Shown one piece after another: positions 10,100 through 20,942 of a stretch of 64,000 nt of DNA. The stretch is from Larix kaempferi (Eukaryota; Streptophyta; Pinopsida; Pinales; Pinaceae). Within the stretch, counting starts at the first letter, position 1. Every line of letters begins with the position of its first letter. The stretch spans positions 24,868,501 to 24,932,500 of the forward strand of contig BSBM01000047.1 in the NCBI GenBank assembly GCA_027924585.1, given 5' to 3'. The position numbers and the translations under genes are program-made. The notes beneath the pieces are model-generated. The model did not search any database. It was not told the origin of the DNA and saw only the letters and a list, made by a program, of their open reading frames with translations.

Positions 10100-11043
10100 T
10101 AGAAAAACTTTGAGGTAAAAAAATGGACTCAAAACAAAGAAAATGTACTATAAAAAACAACCAATCACATTCTAGTAGATGACATCATCCCCCTTGGTGA
10201 GGTGGCATTGCATGAGTTAAGAATGCTTATTTGTCAAATTTTCTAAGGTGAATGAAAACACATAGTTAACCAAGGTAGTGGTGTAAGTACTTTTAAGTCA
10301 TAAAGTAAAGTACTCATAATGATAGTCTTTTCATAAAATAATATTATTGTCATTTTCAAGTAAAGTACTCATAATGAATATCTTTTCACACTTTCTCATA
10401 AAATAATATTATTGTCATTTTCAAGTGAAGTACTCTTAATTCATAAAGAAAGTCCTTTCACATTTTTTTATAAAATAATATATTATCATTTTTATGTTTT
10501 TAATTTTAAATTATATATTCATTCCATTCTATTTAATAACATAATGTCAAACTAATAAAGAATAATAATAGATTTATTAAATAATAATAATAATAATAAT
10601 GCAATGTGGATTATAATAATATTATTAACATTTTACATGTAAATAAATTCTCAATTAAATTACATTATATTAAATTCATGAGAAAAGTACTAAATATAAA
10701 AAGTCAACATAAAATTAAAAAAATAACTCTTAAAAATATTTTTTATTATTTAATTTAATTTGCAAGTTCAAGACAAATAAATGCTAAAGGACAATAAATT
10801 TTTGGGAATTTACAATTAATCTTAGTCACATCAATGTAGACTTATTTTATTAATTTTATTTCTAGTGAATTTTGAAAAGCAACTCAACCATGGTTATTTA
10901 TATTGTGCATAGAAAATAGTGTGGGAGGTGACTTGTCATATATACCTACCCCATAAAACCCCCAATTCATAATATTTTAATATATCTCATATTTTTGTAG
11001 TACATCTCTTAGGAGGCCATTTTTTGACCTCAAAATCTCTCTA
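10100..11043. mobile_element. MITE-like insertion splitting the RT of element A
   Basis: AT-rich DNA of about 944 bases separates AVF from the CLRCRRYNIRLN part of RT. The ends are imperfect inverted repeats of about 30 bases: TAGAAAAACTTTGAGGTAAA on the left, and the reverse complement of the right end reads TAGAGAGATTTTGAGGTCAA. TA flanks both ends. There is no transposase ORF, and the interior has tandem repeats and an AAT microsatellite near 10,575-10,600. It may be a mariner- or Harbinger-like non-autonomous element; the family is uncertain. Confidence 0.7.
10295..10500. repeat. Three tandem copies within the MITE-like insertion
   Basis: The words AAAGTACTCATAATGA and CATAAAATAATATTATTGTC recur three times at a spacing of about 60-75 bases, with decay in the last copy. 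Confidence 0.75.
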
Positions 11044-11560
11044 ATGAATACTGCCGTCAGATGGTCGATGTGGAACTCGCGATGCTGTGAATGAGCAAGG
11101 AGATCATCGAGATAGGGCTCCACAATGTCCTTCACATCATGAAAAACATACGACATGGCCCGCTGGAATGTAGCACCAACATTTTTGAGGCCAAAAGGGA
11201 GTTTACAATAAGCAAACGTACCCCAGGGGTGGATGAAAGTAGTATTATGTTGGTTAGCCAGGTGGATCTCAATTTGGTTATAACCGGAAAAGCCATCCAT
11301 AAATGAGAAGATGATGCTCCCGGCACAATTGTCAATGATCTGATCGATGAAGGGAGTAGGGTAGTTGTCCTTAGGACAATCCTTCTTTAGATCCCTATAA
11401 TCAACGCAGACCCTAATAGTGCCCTGCTTCTTGGCCACAAGGACGAAATTGGAGACCCATTATGTTAAAGGAACAGGGTAGATAAAGCCGGCGTTCAAGA
11501 GCTTTTCAATCTCATCTTTAATTGTCATAGTTTTTCGAGGGTGCACTGGTCATAACTTTT
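11044..11560 (-). pseudogene. Reverse transcriptase, N-terminal part, of element A
   Basis: This is the catalytic half of a gypsy RT. EKLLNAGFIYPVPLT, then IRVCVDYRDLKKDCPKDNYP and PFIDQIID, FSFMDGFSGYNQI, LPFGLKNVGATFQRAM, and the active site YLDDLLAHS are all visible. It copies element RNA into cDNA. One TAG interrupts the front (around 11,461). The frame ends at HLTAVF where the 944-base AT-rich insertion begins. Confidence 0.88.
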
Positions 11561-12066
11561 GGAAGACTGGTTTAGCGTCGGGATAGGTTTAGATCTCATG
11601 CACAACAATGGCAGGATCTATCCTGGGAATTTCTTCGTAGGTCCATGCGAACACATCGCGGAATTGTTTGAATAAGGCCGTGTAAGTGGTGATCTCTTCG
11701 GGAGAATAGTTATGGCCTAAACAAATGTGTTCCACGACACTTGGGGTAACCTAGATGTCAATCGAAATGGTGGGCTCGATGTTCGCCAAGTTGCCTTCAG
11801 TGATCGTATCACAAGTGAGGATCGGTGACTACAGGCAAGGATAACATTTGGTGTGAGAATGGTTGTGATGTTGTTCTCTACAGAGTCTAATGGGGGTAGG
11901 AAAGACGATCGATGGTGAAGGTATTCCCACGGGGGTCATCCGTACTCATAATTTCCATAATGGACTCGTCAGAATGAAAATTCCAGAGTAGAGGATCTAG
12001 TAAGGATGACGTCCGATGTAGAGAACAAGATGTAGAGGCCACAGCCAAGTGGTCCTCAGGGGCTAA

Positions 12067-12735
12067 CTAGATATCCTCATAAGTAGCTTCAGCTGGTGAG
12101 AGAGGCATGGTGTCTCCAATCAAATGCATTATGGCCTCATTGGGTACGAGCCATGGATATGGAGAGTTGGAAGATGATGGAATCATGGAGGAGATAATGT
12201 TCACTGTGGCAACATGGTTAGGGGGATCCGGGGTTGGAAAGACGCCCATAAGAGATGAGTCTTTTATGAGGCCGACCCCCACGTTCTCATATAGCTGCAA
12301 AGTTTGCCCTAACAAAGGGACATTATCACCGGGATGAGTAGCGGTGTTCGGTGTACAGAAGTCCAATTGGCCAATGGTGACAATTCGACCTTGATGGGGG
12401 AATTGCACAATGCGGAAGATGGATGACGCAACCATAGTCATGGCATAAAACCAGCTATGACCAAGCAAGAGATTATAATCCAAAGGGGAAGCAACCACTT
12501 CCACGTTAATGGTTATAATATTTCCTCCCAACTCCACTGCTAAGGCTTGTAAGAGTTCGTGAGGTTGGAATCCACGACCGTTGAATGATTTCAAGGTGGT
12601 GGGAGAATGGTTTAGATCGGGAGAGCCGATGGCTCGCCAACATGATAACGACATGACCGAGGTGGAAGCACTTTCTTCTAACACAATACAATGTATTTTC
12701 TTCCCAATGACCTTCGTGGCAACTTGGAATGCCAA
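12067..12735 (-). pseudogene. Protease region of element A
   Basis: 222 codons aligning with the protease region of element B. The segment IVLEESASTSVMS is where B has VVDEGASASVMS, so the catalytic aspartate and the glycine are replaced (DEG to EES). This probably kills the aspartic protease. The flanking marks are kept: CWRAIGSPDL, FNGRGFQPH, PLDYNLLLGHSWFYAM and FPHQGRIVTIGQLDF. A short upstream gag/protease linker (12,736-13,026) is in another frame. The linker between 11,560 and 12,066 is degraded. Confidence 0.75.
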
Positions 12736-14343
12736 CTGATGGGGAAAGCCTCAGTTTAAAGTTCTCAAGTTTGAACATGATCGTATTTGAGGATCTGGGT
12801 CTATCGCATTGATGGCAGCGAGAAGAGTCTTGTGTTGATTGGGAAAATTCTGCAAGAATTCTAGCATCGACATGGCACAAGGAGATTGTGCCAAGTATTC
12901 TACAATGTTATAATTCTGAGCTGCCCAAGCATTAGGATTGAAAATTGTTTTTTGAATCGTGCTCTTGGGCGGACGCAACACTGAGTGGAATGAAGTTTTC
13001 TTGATGGTGAGAGAACCTTGCGTCATGGAAATATCCGAGGTAGAGGCAGAAGCTTTTTTAGTATTACTTCCGGCGAGTTCCTTAGGAGGGACTGAGTCGT
13101 ATGATCATGATCGTGTATTCAAGTTAATCATTTCACTACGCATCATGAGAACATGCATGGTGGAGGATGTTTCTCCTTGAGAAGGAGAGGGTTGGGTAAT
13201 CATTTGTTGATTTTGGGTGGGGAAGGGATCATTGAGAACTGTGGGTGTGGATTTTCCCTTAAGAAACTTCTGCACTTCATCTTTGTGTGGGAACTCTTTG
13301 GAGAAATGGTCACCACCACACAGTAAACAAGGATACTTGGCCTTTCGTTTCTATTTTGTGTCCTCGGGAGGGTTCTTATGTTCATACTGGTTGGAATACT
13401 TCTTGGGTTTACCTTTGGTCTTCTTCTTGCCACCGAATTTATGAGGCGAAGCTGACTGGACAGAATTCACCTCCTCGGTGGGAGTAGGGGTCGGTGACTT
13501 GGTGGTGCTGCTGCCAGCCTGTGGTGAGGGTGGGTAAGAACCATGGTGTTTTGATGATCGATCGGTTTGAGTAGAAGGTTGTGAGTTAAGGGAACCAATA
13601 ATGTCGTCATCATGAGGTCCCTTGGGTGGTTTTGCAGGATCGTATGTAGGGCGGGGCGCATCTGGAACGATGTCATACAATGTGCCAGATTGAGCATATA
13701 CAAGGTCTAAATACTGGGCACGAGAAATAGCTTGTTCCTCTGTGATAGCCCCACCCATGGCCACGTCTCGAGCTATGGTGGGTAAAAGAGACTTTGTGAA
13801 CCAGTCCGCTAATAATTGGTCTGGAATGGGAGCCTTAATGAGACGTCATCTCCTCTGCCACTCATGGATATGGTCAGATATATGAGTTGTAGTGGTTTGG
13901 TGGAGTGAAGTCAGTAGGTCTGTACTCGTTTCGTAGCGTATGGGTAACTGGAAATGAGTCAAGAAGGACATGGAAAGAGAGCGGAAATTAGGAAATGAGT
14001 GCGATGGTAATTCAATCTACCACTTGGAATCTATACCGGTGAGGGTTCGTTGAAATAACCTTAGACGGATTGAATCATCCATCAAGGAATTGGATGAGCA
14101 CCATAGATGTTAAGTCATCACACGGTTCTTCGGGTCCTCACCGGGCTTGCTGTCAAAATTTGGAATATGAGATGGCAATTTGACCAGAATGGGTGGCCAG
14201 TTATAACTGTGTAAGATGGGATCGTTTGTCAACCGATACAGATCTGGCAGATCTAGAGTAGCCAAAAAATGTAGCTGTTGGTTCAGTTGCGGATATTGGT
14301 AGTATTGATATGGCATTTGCGTACTAGTAGGAACTTGAATCAA
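12736..14343 (-). pseudogene. gag: Gag core and zinc knuckle of element A
   Basis: Reading down from 14,343: LHFLATLDLPDLYRLTNDP and WPPILVKLPSHIPNFD begin the retrotransposon gag domain. It continues across stops as HLWCSSNSL, RLRLFQRTLTG, HISDHIHEWQRR, LADWFTKSLLP and the intact stretch beginning MGGAITEEQAISRAQYLDLVY (13,764-13,351). A zinc-knuckle remnant CLLCGGDHFSKEF follows, with its last cysteine changed to F. Gag forms the particle that packages element RNA. Stops and frameshifts make it non-functional as it stands. Confidence 0.8.
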
Positions 14344-14389
14344 TTGATTGGTAGTATTGAATGGGCCAGCTGGATTGGGTGGTGGGACT

Positions 14390-15371
14390 AATGGTGTCCC
14401 GCCTCCATAATAGGGTGGTCTACCACCGGAAGGTGGGGGTCCTCCACCGCCAGAATAAGGTGGCCCCCCTCAAGAAGGTGGGGGTCCTCCTCCTCTGCTG
14501 GAATAAGGGGTTATATCGCCTCGACTGCTAGAATAGGGTGGGCCATCGCCTCCACCATTGGAATAAGGGGGTCCATCACTTCCAAAATAAGGTGGGCCTC
14601 CTCCAAAAGGTGGGGGTCCATCACTGCCATAAGGTGGTAGTCTCCACCTCCGTCGCCGGAGTATGGTGGGCCTCCACTGTCGGAATGGGGTGGGCCTCCA
14701 CCTCCTCCAGAAGGTGGAGATCCTCCCCCTCCGGAATGAGGTGGGGTACGCCGCCTTCGGAAGGAGGTGGAGGTGGACCAAACGGTGGTGGGGGTGGTGG
14801 CATGAGGAAACGTTGGTGGGGGTCCAATTGGTGCAACATTGTAATGTCCCCATGGAGTGTATGGGTTTCTAGGATAAGGTATCTCGTGGATTACGTTTTC
14901 AGGATTGAATTGTCCCGACACAGGGTTAAAATGACCTGGATACGCGTGACTCCATGGTGGTTGAGTTGGATTGGATGGTCCCCCACCATGATTTAATCTA
15001 ATGGTGGATCCCACAACGAGTAAGGAGCTGCCAACAGAATGATCGATCGGAAATACTCCACTCATATTATGGCTAGAGAACAGGGGTTTCCCCCTAGTAA
15101 CAATGTTCTGATCGCTTGTTGATGGTTGACTCACAATAGGTTGATGATGACTTACTAGTGGAGGAACATCACTTATGATGAAATTAGGAGGTAAAGAGTA
15201 TCCTCCCCTCGAATTTTGGGGTGGGGGAGGAGGTAGTGTTCCAGTAGTATTAAGTGGGGTGTTAGACAATTGTCCTTCAATGTTTTGAGTCACCTGAGGT
15301 ATGGAACGGGTCTCCCAATTAAGAGGTGTACTCGCAGGAAATGAGAGTTGACTAGGTTCATAAGTGGTCAT
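14390..15371 (-). pseudogene. N-terminal Gag extension with Gly/Pro repeats (element A)
   Basis: A 286-codon open frame beginning MTTYEPSQLSFP. The first half is Pro/Ser/Asn-rich. The second half is a low-complexity array in which blocks such as GGGPPHSDSGGPPYSGDGGG recur, followed by frame slippage into GGDGPPYS repeats. At DNA level it is a short GGTGG/CCTCC array (about 14,390-14,760). Element B has a different repeat at the same place. It is probably a disordered extension of Gag. Plus-strand ORFs over this region are shadows of the repeat. Confidence 0.65.
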
Positions 15372-17965
15372 ATTGGGTGTGGGTGTTTCTAGTGAATTAT
15401 AAGATAAAGAATGAAATGGGGTATGTCTAAATATCGGTATGTCCGGGTCCTAGTTCCATCGTGAGAGGCTTTGTCTTCTAATTTCCTCGCAGGATGTACG
15501 TATCCAATTCAGGCGGTCACAATAGGGTGCCAGAATATCGTCATTGGAATCCCAACTGGGAGGTGAGATGGAAAAATGATCCCATTGTTTCCCTAGAGTG
15601 GTTTCCCAAAAAGATGCAGACGGACCAAAAGTCGTGGATACAGATTCATCCCAGGGTTTATTGAACCATTATGTAGCCCCGGGCTCTCCTTCTATCGAAT
15701 GGTGTAAATATGTGTCTCATGCAGCAGACGGTTCCTTGGTCATAGACCTTGGAGGGTCAATGACGAGTGGACTCAAAGGAAGCGAAAAGTTCAGTCCCAA
15801 CTCCATGGTGGATTTTTCTGCTTCAGGTGATATGACAACAGTTGATGGATCCATCCTTTCCCTTGAAAGTACTTCTAGGTTAAGGGAATATTTGGGTGGC
15901 AAGTTTAAAATTCTACAGGACCTTCTCAAAGGTTTTTTAGCTAGAATGACTGAACCAGAATTTCTCCTTAGTGTCTTTTTTACAAAAGAAAAATCAATCC
16001 AGAAAAATCTACACAAACTAAGGCCGTAAGCAAACTTATGTGATAGGTGTGGATTCAAAAGTATGGAAGCTCACAGGATTTTCAAGGCTTCGCAACTCGC
16101 GATAGACTCCAGAGTCCAACAGTTATACTCGGCCCAATTTTTTAGAGAACTAACCAGGGAGGATTAGGACCGTACCCCTGACCATATAACCTGACTACCT
16201 GATAGTACATGCATTGTAGATCCCTGAGTGTTGTTTTCAGTTTATTTCTCTGCCAAGACGGCTTAATGGTTAGCTCGGTTGGTTTCAGGAATCTTGGGAG
16301 TTTCTCCCGATATACACAAGGTACGTGGGAGCTCAAATCCGTAGTGGTGCTATCTAATGCACAATCGTACGACAAGAGCCTTCCGATATACTACCGAGTA
16401 CGTGAAGTGCCTTTCGATATACCTTAAGGTACATGAAAGGGCCTTCGATATACCGGTTGGTACGTGGAAGAAATACAATGCCCCTGGGATGCAGTGCAGG
16501 AAAATAACGACAACTTCCACGTTTTACGATGCCAAAACACGTCACTAACTTAGCACACAAGTTACTAGTAAATTTTAACCTATCTCTACCGGTAAATTTT
16601 ATCTGGACGGTAAGGTGGATGCATGAGGTGAAGACAAGAATTTAAACGTAATGCAACCCTAACGACATGAAAGTGCACTTTTTCTTTCGATGAAGCCTAT
16701 GTAAGGGGAGGAGAAATTCTTTTTCAAATGATCTCAATAAGACAAGAATCCCAAAAGTATAAAATCTACCAAAGATGATTAAAGCACTCTTTTTCGTTTT
16801 TTTGAACAAAACACAAAAATAATAACACACCAAATCAAAACTTTTTCTTTTTGTCTTTTCCAACTAGAATAAACTAAGTACTGATGAAAAAGGAGAACTT
16901 CTATCTAGCATGCACTAAGTGTTAATTCCCGCAATAATGAACTAAAAAGCATGAAAAGATCAAAAGTGCATAGAATGATTCAAACTTGGAACCACTTTGC
17001 AAAAGCTTGAATTCACTTGATTTTCAAAAAGATGGATAACTCATAATTTAAGAAAAATACAATCAGCCGATTTCCTTTTCAAACTTCTCAAATGATTGGT
17101 AAATAATGAATCCCAATGCATGAAACAATCCTACAACAATTTCCAAATGACTTTGAAAATAGAAGAATGAGACACTTTTGATTTTTCCAATGTGTATATC
17201 AAAACAAGACCTGATAATAAGTATGATTTTCAGACGTAAATAGCATAAAACAAGAGACGAATCGCAACATCCTAGTAACTTGGAAATTCTCAAATAAAAA
17301 TAACAAGCACTCAAATGAACCCAAGGACACTCAAGTCACTCAAAATCAATCAAATGCAAGCAAAAATAAATGGCTAAGCACAAGAAGGGTTTGGAATCAG
17401 ATCCAACGTACTGAATAGACCTGATAGGGTGAAAAGGGAATGCAAGATCGAGTGGTTGACCATGGGGGATTGAAATTTCCTTCCACCACTGAACCTCTCA
17501 CTTGACCAAATGGAACCCAATTATCAACACAAGCAAACCAAACACAATCAATGTTGAATGAACAAGTCTCTGACTGGAAGGTACATCACAGAGAAGTCTG
17601 TTGGTCAAACCAAAATCAAAATTTGGAGAGAGGATATACCAAGCACCAAGCTTGAAGGGCCGACGCAGTATGTGGTTAGGATCAGAGCACCCAACACTGA
17701 CTGTATACTGGGATAAAGCACCAGCGGCACAAGATGTCAAAACGGAAAAAGCACCGAAGGCGCAGGATGCTCAAAGGAAGTAAGCGCCCAGGAAGAAACA
17801 ATGCACTTGATACACTACCCAGGTGAATTGGACAAACATGATCAGGGAAATTCAGCAGACTCTTCAAGAAGAAGATTTGATGGAAAAAGAGGACCAAGAG
17901 GAAAATAAATGGCTCACTAAGAAATCAATGAACATCACATTCAAATTGAAATCAAAACAAAGTAT
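15372..17965 (-). other. Leader of element A (about 2.6 kb)
   Basis: This lies between the primer site and gag. No conserved protein is recognised on either strand; the 143-codon plus-strand frame at 15,598 and its minus-strand overlap have no family features. Long leaders are usual in Tat-type elements. It contains a short degenerate repeat at 16,305-16,475. Confidence 0.55.
16305..16475. repeat. Four degenerate ~30-base repeats in the leader of A
   Basis: CGATATAC ... GTACGTG-type units recur four times: near 16,309 (with GGTACGTGGGAG), 16,383, 16,412 and 16,448 (with GGTACGTGGAAG). Spacing is irregular. Confidence 0.6.
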
Positions 17966-17987
17966 TCCCTAGTATGGTCGCCAGATT
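17966..17987 (-). promoter_or_regulatory. Primer binding site of element A
   Basis: On the coding strand, AATCTGGCGACCATACTAGG directly follows the 5' LTR end (...AAAACA). Element B has GAAATAGCGACTACGCTGGG in the same place. The shared pattern (T)xGCGACy..CTxGGGA is the kind of primer site seen next to Tat-type LTRs; I do not assign the tRNA. Confidence 0.65.
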
Positions 17988-18968
17988 TGTTTTCAGACAA
18001 TCTACTCGAGTGGACGTGAGCATGATCTTCCTAGTCCAACTGGATCTAGAACAAATGGAGACAAAATATAAAACTACTTTCCTAGATCAATTAGAGATCA
18101 AGGTATATAGATGTCTTACCTTCAGATTCATGAATCATTTTCCTCTTTGTTTCTCCAAGCTTCGTGGTCGTCAGATCCGTAGCTGCAAAACCTGTCAAAT
18201 CACATAGAGACAAATGAGCAATAAAAGCACATCTAAACACTAACTGATCTAAGCAAACAATTAAGGAAGTGAGCTCTAAATATAATTAACACAAAGACAT
18301 TTATGGAAAGAGATTATATTACTGTAAATAAGTGAGAAATACATAGAAGAGTGATGATTACAACCCAAGCCTTAACGCTGCAATCTTCCTCCAACAAGCC
18401 AAGCTAATGCCTCCAAAGGGAATGTATGCCTCCCAAGAGATGGATAGGGATCACCTAGGTTAATTCCACCAGCATGTAAGTGCTATAGAATTTCCTCCCT
18501 TTGGAATAGAGAGGAGCTTCATATTTATAAGACCAAGCGGATAGAGTAGGTTGAAGATTATGGGGAGAGGATTAAGGGATCCTTCCTTGAGGTTAGGGAA
18601 CCGTAGGACAACTCACCTACGAGTTAGGGATAGAGATACACCTCATCTACCTTCGATAATTCGCTTGAAGGCCACCTTTATCCATTTTAACCAACACCGG
18701 CGCATGTTGTATGAGGGAAACTTGCGCCTGAGAGGGAAAACGCAGGCTGCAAAAAGGAAACCTGGGCCACTGACGCAGTCTGCCAAATGGAAATTTGCGC
18801 CTGAGCTAGTTGGGCACTCCTTGATAGAAGGAAATATGCACCGGCCCAACTAGAACTTGTGGAAAAAGGTCAACAACTTGCTCTAGTTTACTTTCTGATC
18901 AGGGAGACTTAAGGGATCAAGGCACTGAGTTGACATAGGTATCATAATGACGAGATTTAGGTGTAACC
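17988..18968 (-). repeat. 5' LTR of element A
   Basis: It runs from TGTTTTCAGACAATC to GTGTAACC, where the last base is C instead of A. It is about 980 bases and uninterrupted. It is followed immediately by the second GTATG target copy (18,969-18,973). It aligns with the outer parts of the LTR at 1,629-3,752. Confidence 0.9.
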
Positions 18969-18973
18969 GTATG
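18969..18973. repeat. Target site duplication of element A, right copy (GTATG)
   Basis: It matches 1,624-1,628. The LINE frame resumes straight after it: SSHVW on the left joins KVFLKIYQW on the right. Confidence 0.9.
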
Positions 18974-20299
18974 GAAAGTATTTCTCAAAATATATCAATG
19001 GATTGGAAAGGATCTTACTTGGAGAGTGGGGAATGGAAAGGATGTAATGGTTGGATTAGATCCAATCCTTGGTTTGGGAGAAAATTTCCAGCTATCACCA
19101 TACCTCTTGGAGTATCTGGATCAGATTGGATACTTTACTCTTGCTAACATTAAAAGACCTAAATGGATAAATCAAACAAAATCATATTGGTATAATGCTA
19201 AGGATCTGGGAATTACTGGTGTTTGGGAAACTAAATGGGAGGATTATATCAATAGGATCAACTCTTCGGGATGCATATTAACTGAAAATTTAGACACACT
19301 TATTTTGATCTCTAATCCAGTGTCTAGTAAAATTACTGCTAAATCAACTTATCAAGCAATTTTTTAGGAAATAAAATATAATGTACATAACTGGTGGTAT
19401 AAGGTACTCTGGAAATGGAAGATTCCATTAAAAATGAAATGCCTCATGTGGTTTGCATTACAAAATTGTCTAAAAACATGGGACAAATTATTAAACAGAG
19501 GCTGGTGTGGACCAAGTATATGCCCCCTATGCAAATTTGATTCTGACTCTGTTGATCACATTCTGTTCAGATGTAATTTTACATTAAAGTTTGGCATCAT
19601 GTTTTTTATTCACTAAACATAGCACAAGTTTGGGAGAGATCAAATTTTGATCAAAATTGTTAAAAATGGCATAAATCTTGCAAAGATTTCAATACTCTTC
19701 CTGCTTTCATCTCATGGAAGATATGGAAGGTTAGAAATGGTTGTGTTTTTTAGGATCAAAACCTGAATATTGATATTATTTGCATGCAAATTATAAATCT
19801 GGTCAAACAATATAATACAAGGGAGATAAAAGAATGTATGCTGATGATTCCAAAAGAAATACAATATTTCAATGGAGCAGTTGGATTTTTCGATGGAGCT
19901 GCAAAGGATGGATTCTGTGCAGCAGGAGTTGTCCTACATCTTAATAGTTCTCATAGGTATACCTTCAAATTACATTGTGGTATTGGTTCCAATATGAAGG
20001 CGGAGTTGCTTGCAATGTGGTGCCTGTGTAAGATGGGCTCCATATTTGGTATTGTCACACTTATGGTATATGGTGACTCTAGAGTCACTATAAAATGGGC
20101 TAATGGGGATCATAATCTAAATGTATTGAATTTAATTCCTTGGTGCGACCAGATTCATGAAGTATTGAATAAATTCTCACATATCAGGTTCATCCATATA
20201 TATAGGGAACGAAACCAATTGGAATACAGTTTGTCCAAGCTTGCTCTAGATGGAGAAGAAGGGTTCCTCGATTGGGAGGAATTTCTGGATATTTCATAG
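18974..20299 (+). pseudogene. LINE G C-terminus: zf-RVT and RNase H (part 2)
   Basis: This continues the LINE protein interrupted at 1,628. VFLKIYQWIGKDLTWRVGNG is the conserved post-RT segment. A zinc-binding RVT motif follows at about 19,430-19,600 (WFALQNCLKTWDKLLNRGW...CPLCKFDSDSVDHILFRC). The last frame (19,784-20,299) is an RNase H domain with its acids: FFDGAAKDG, MKAELLAMW, VYGDSR and HIYRERNQLEYSLSKLA. A stop at 19,365 and frameshifts break the protein, but the RNase H frame is open. It belongs to the plant L1 clade that has a C-terminal RNase H. Confidence 0.88.
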
Positions 20300-20942
20300 A
20301 TAGATTTGGGATCTCACTATATTTTTGGTTTGTAGTTATTATATTTTTTGTATATTCCTAGAAAGTTATGTCTATGGATGAATATATAACATTTTTGGAT
20401 GTTATTTTCCTAGTTTTGAGTTAGTTCACAGTTTTGGAAAATTTTGGACTAGATAGTCAGTGAATAGACTGCATATGAATAACTATGTACTTCTTGATTC
20501 ATAATGAATAGAAGAAGTATTTTTTTTCTTTGAAAAATTTTCATCTAGGGTTCTCATTCACTAATCACTATAAGTAATTATTTAGGGACAACTAATAACA
20601 ATAAAGATCTACAGTGCACGAGGTAAACAAATGAATTGCTATAACTAAAAGACATGCAATCAATAGAATTTAAAGGATATAATGAAAAATTAAACAGAGC
20701 GAAATAAAGTGGAAAAAAATATAATTGAAACAATATTGTAAGTCTTTTGAAGAGCCAATGTTCAGTATATCAAAAAAAAGGTAAAAATGAAACATTATTA
20801 TAACTTTCCAAGAACCCATGTTTAGTATACCCTCACTCAAGTTTTCCTCAGTTCTTTTTTTATTTAACTCCATTGTATAATTTTAAATATAACTTTTCCT
20901 AGTGAACCTCAATGGCGAAAAATTAAGGCTTGAATACCACTT
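20300..20942. other. LINE G 3' end and AT-rich sequence
   Basis: The first about 250 bases are probably the LINE 3' untranslated part. No clear poly(A) tail or certain target duplication was found. AGAATTTAAAGGAT at 20,664 resembles AGAATTTTAAAGGAT at 820, but no tail precedes it. I recognise no coding. Confidence 0.5.

Larger units (their letters stand above)
1629..18968 (-). mobile_element. Element A: Tat-type Ty3/gypsy LTR retrotransposon with antisense PMD gene
   Basis: This LTR retrotransposon is coded on the minus strand and bounded by a GTATG target duplication. Order on its coding strand: 5' LTR (17,988-18,968), primer site, 2.6-kb leader, gag, protease, RT, RNase H, integrase, a second RNase H ORF, a 3' noncoding part containing an oppositely oriented PMD-like gene, purine tract, 3' LTR. 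The domain order RT-RNase H-integrase defines Ty3/gypsy. The long leader, extra RNase H and primer-site type point to the Tat lineage. It carries two later insertions, at 2,535-3,679 in the 3' LTR and 10,100-11,043 inside RT. Most ORFs are broken; the integrase is not. Element B is a relative with the same plan but different LTRs. Confidence 0.92.

Noticed and set aside
14538-14996. 152-codon plus-strand frame over the gag repeats of A
   Set aside because: It is the reverse reading of the GGTGG/CCTCC array; the minus frame continues into conserved gag and the plus frame has no family features.
15598-16029. 143-codon plus-strand frame in the leader of A
   Set aside because: No recognisable domain, no TATA/exon structure like the PMD gene, and no matching frame in the leader of B.
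929-20299. Host gene with RNase H domain
   Set aside because: The RNase H at 19,784-20,299 is in continuity with LINE RT and zf-RVT segments, so it is an element part.
820-20677. AGAATTTTAAAGGAT / AGAATTTAAAGGAT as target duplication of LINE G
   Set aside because: One-base length difference, AT-rich, and no poly(A) tail before the right copy.
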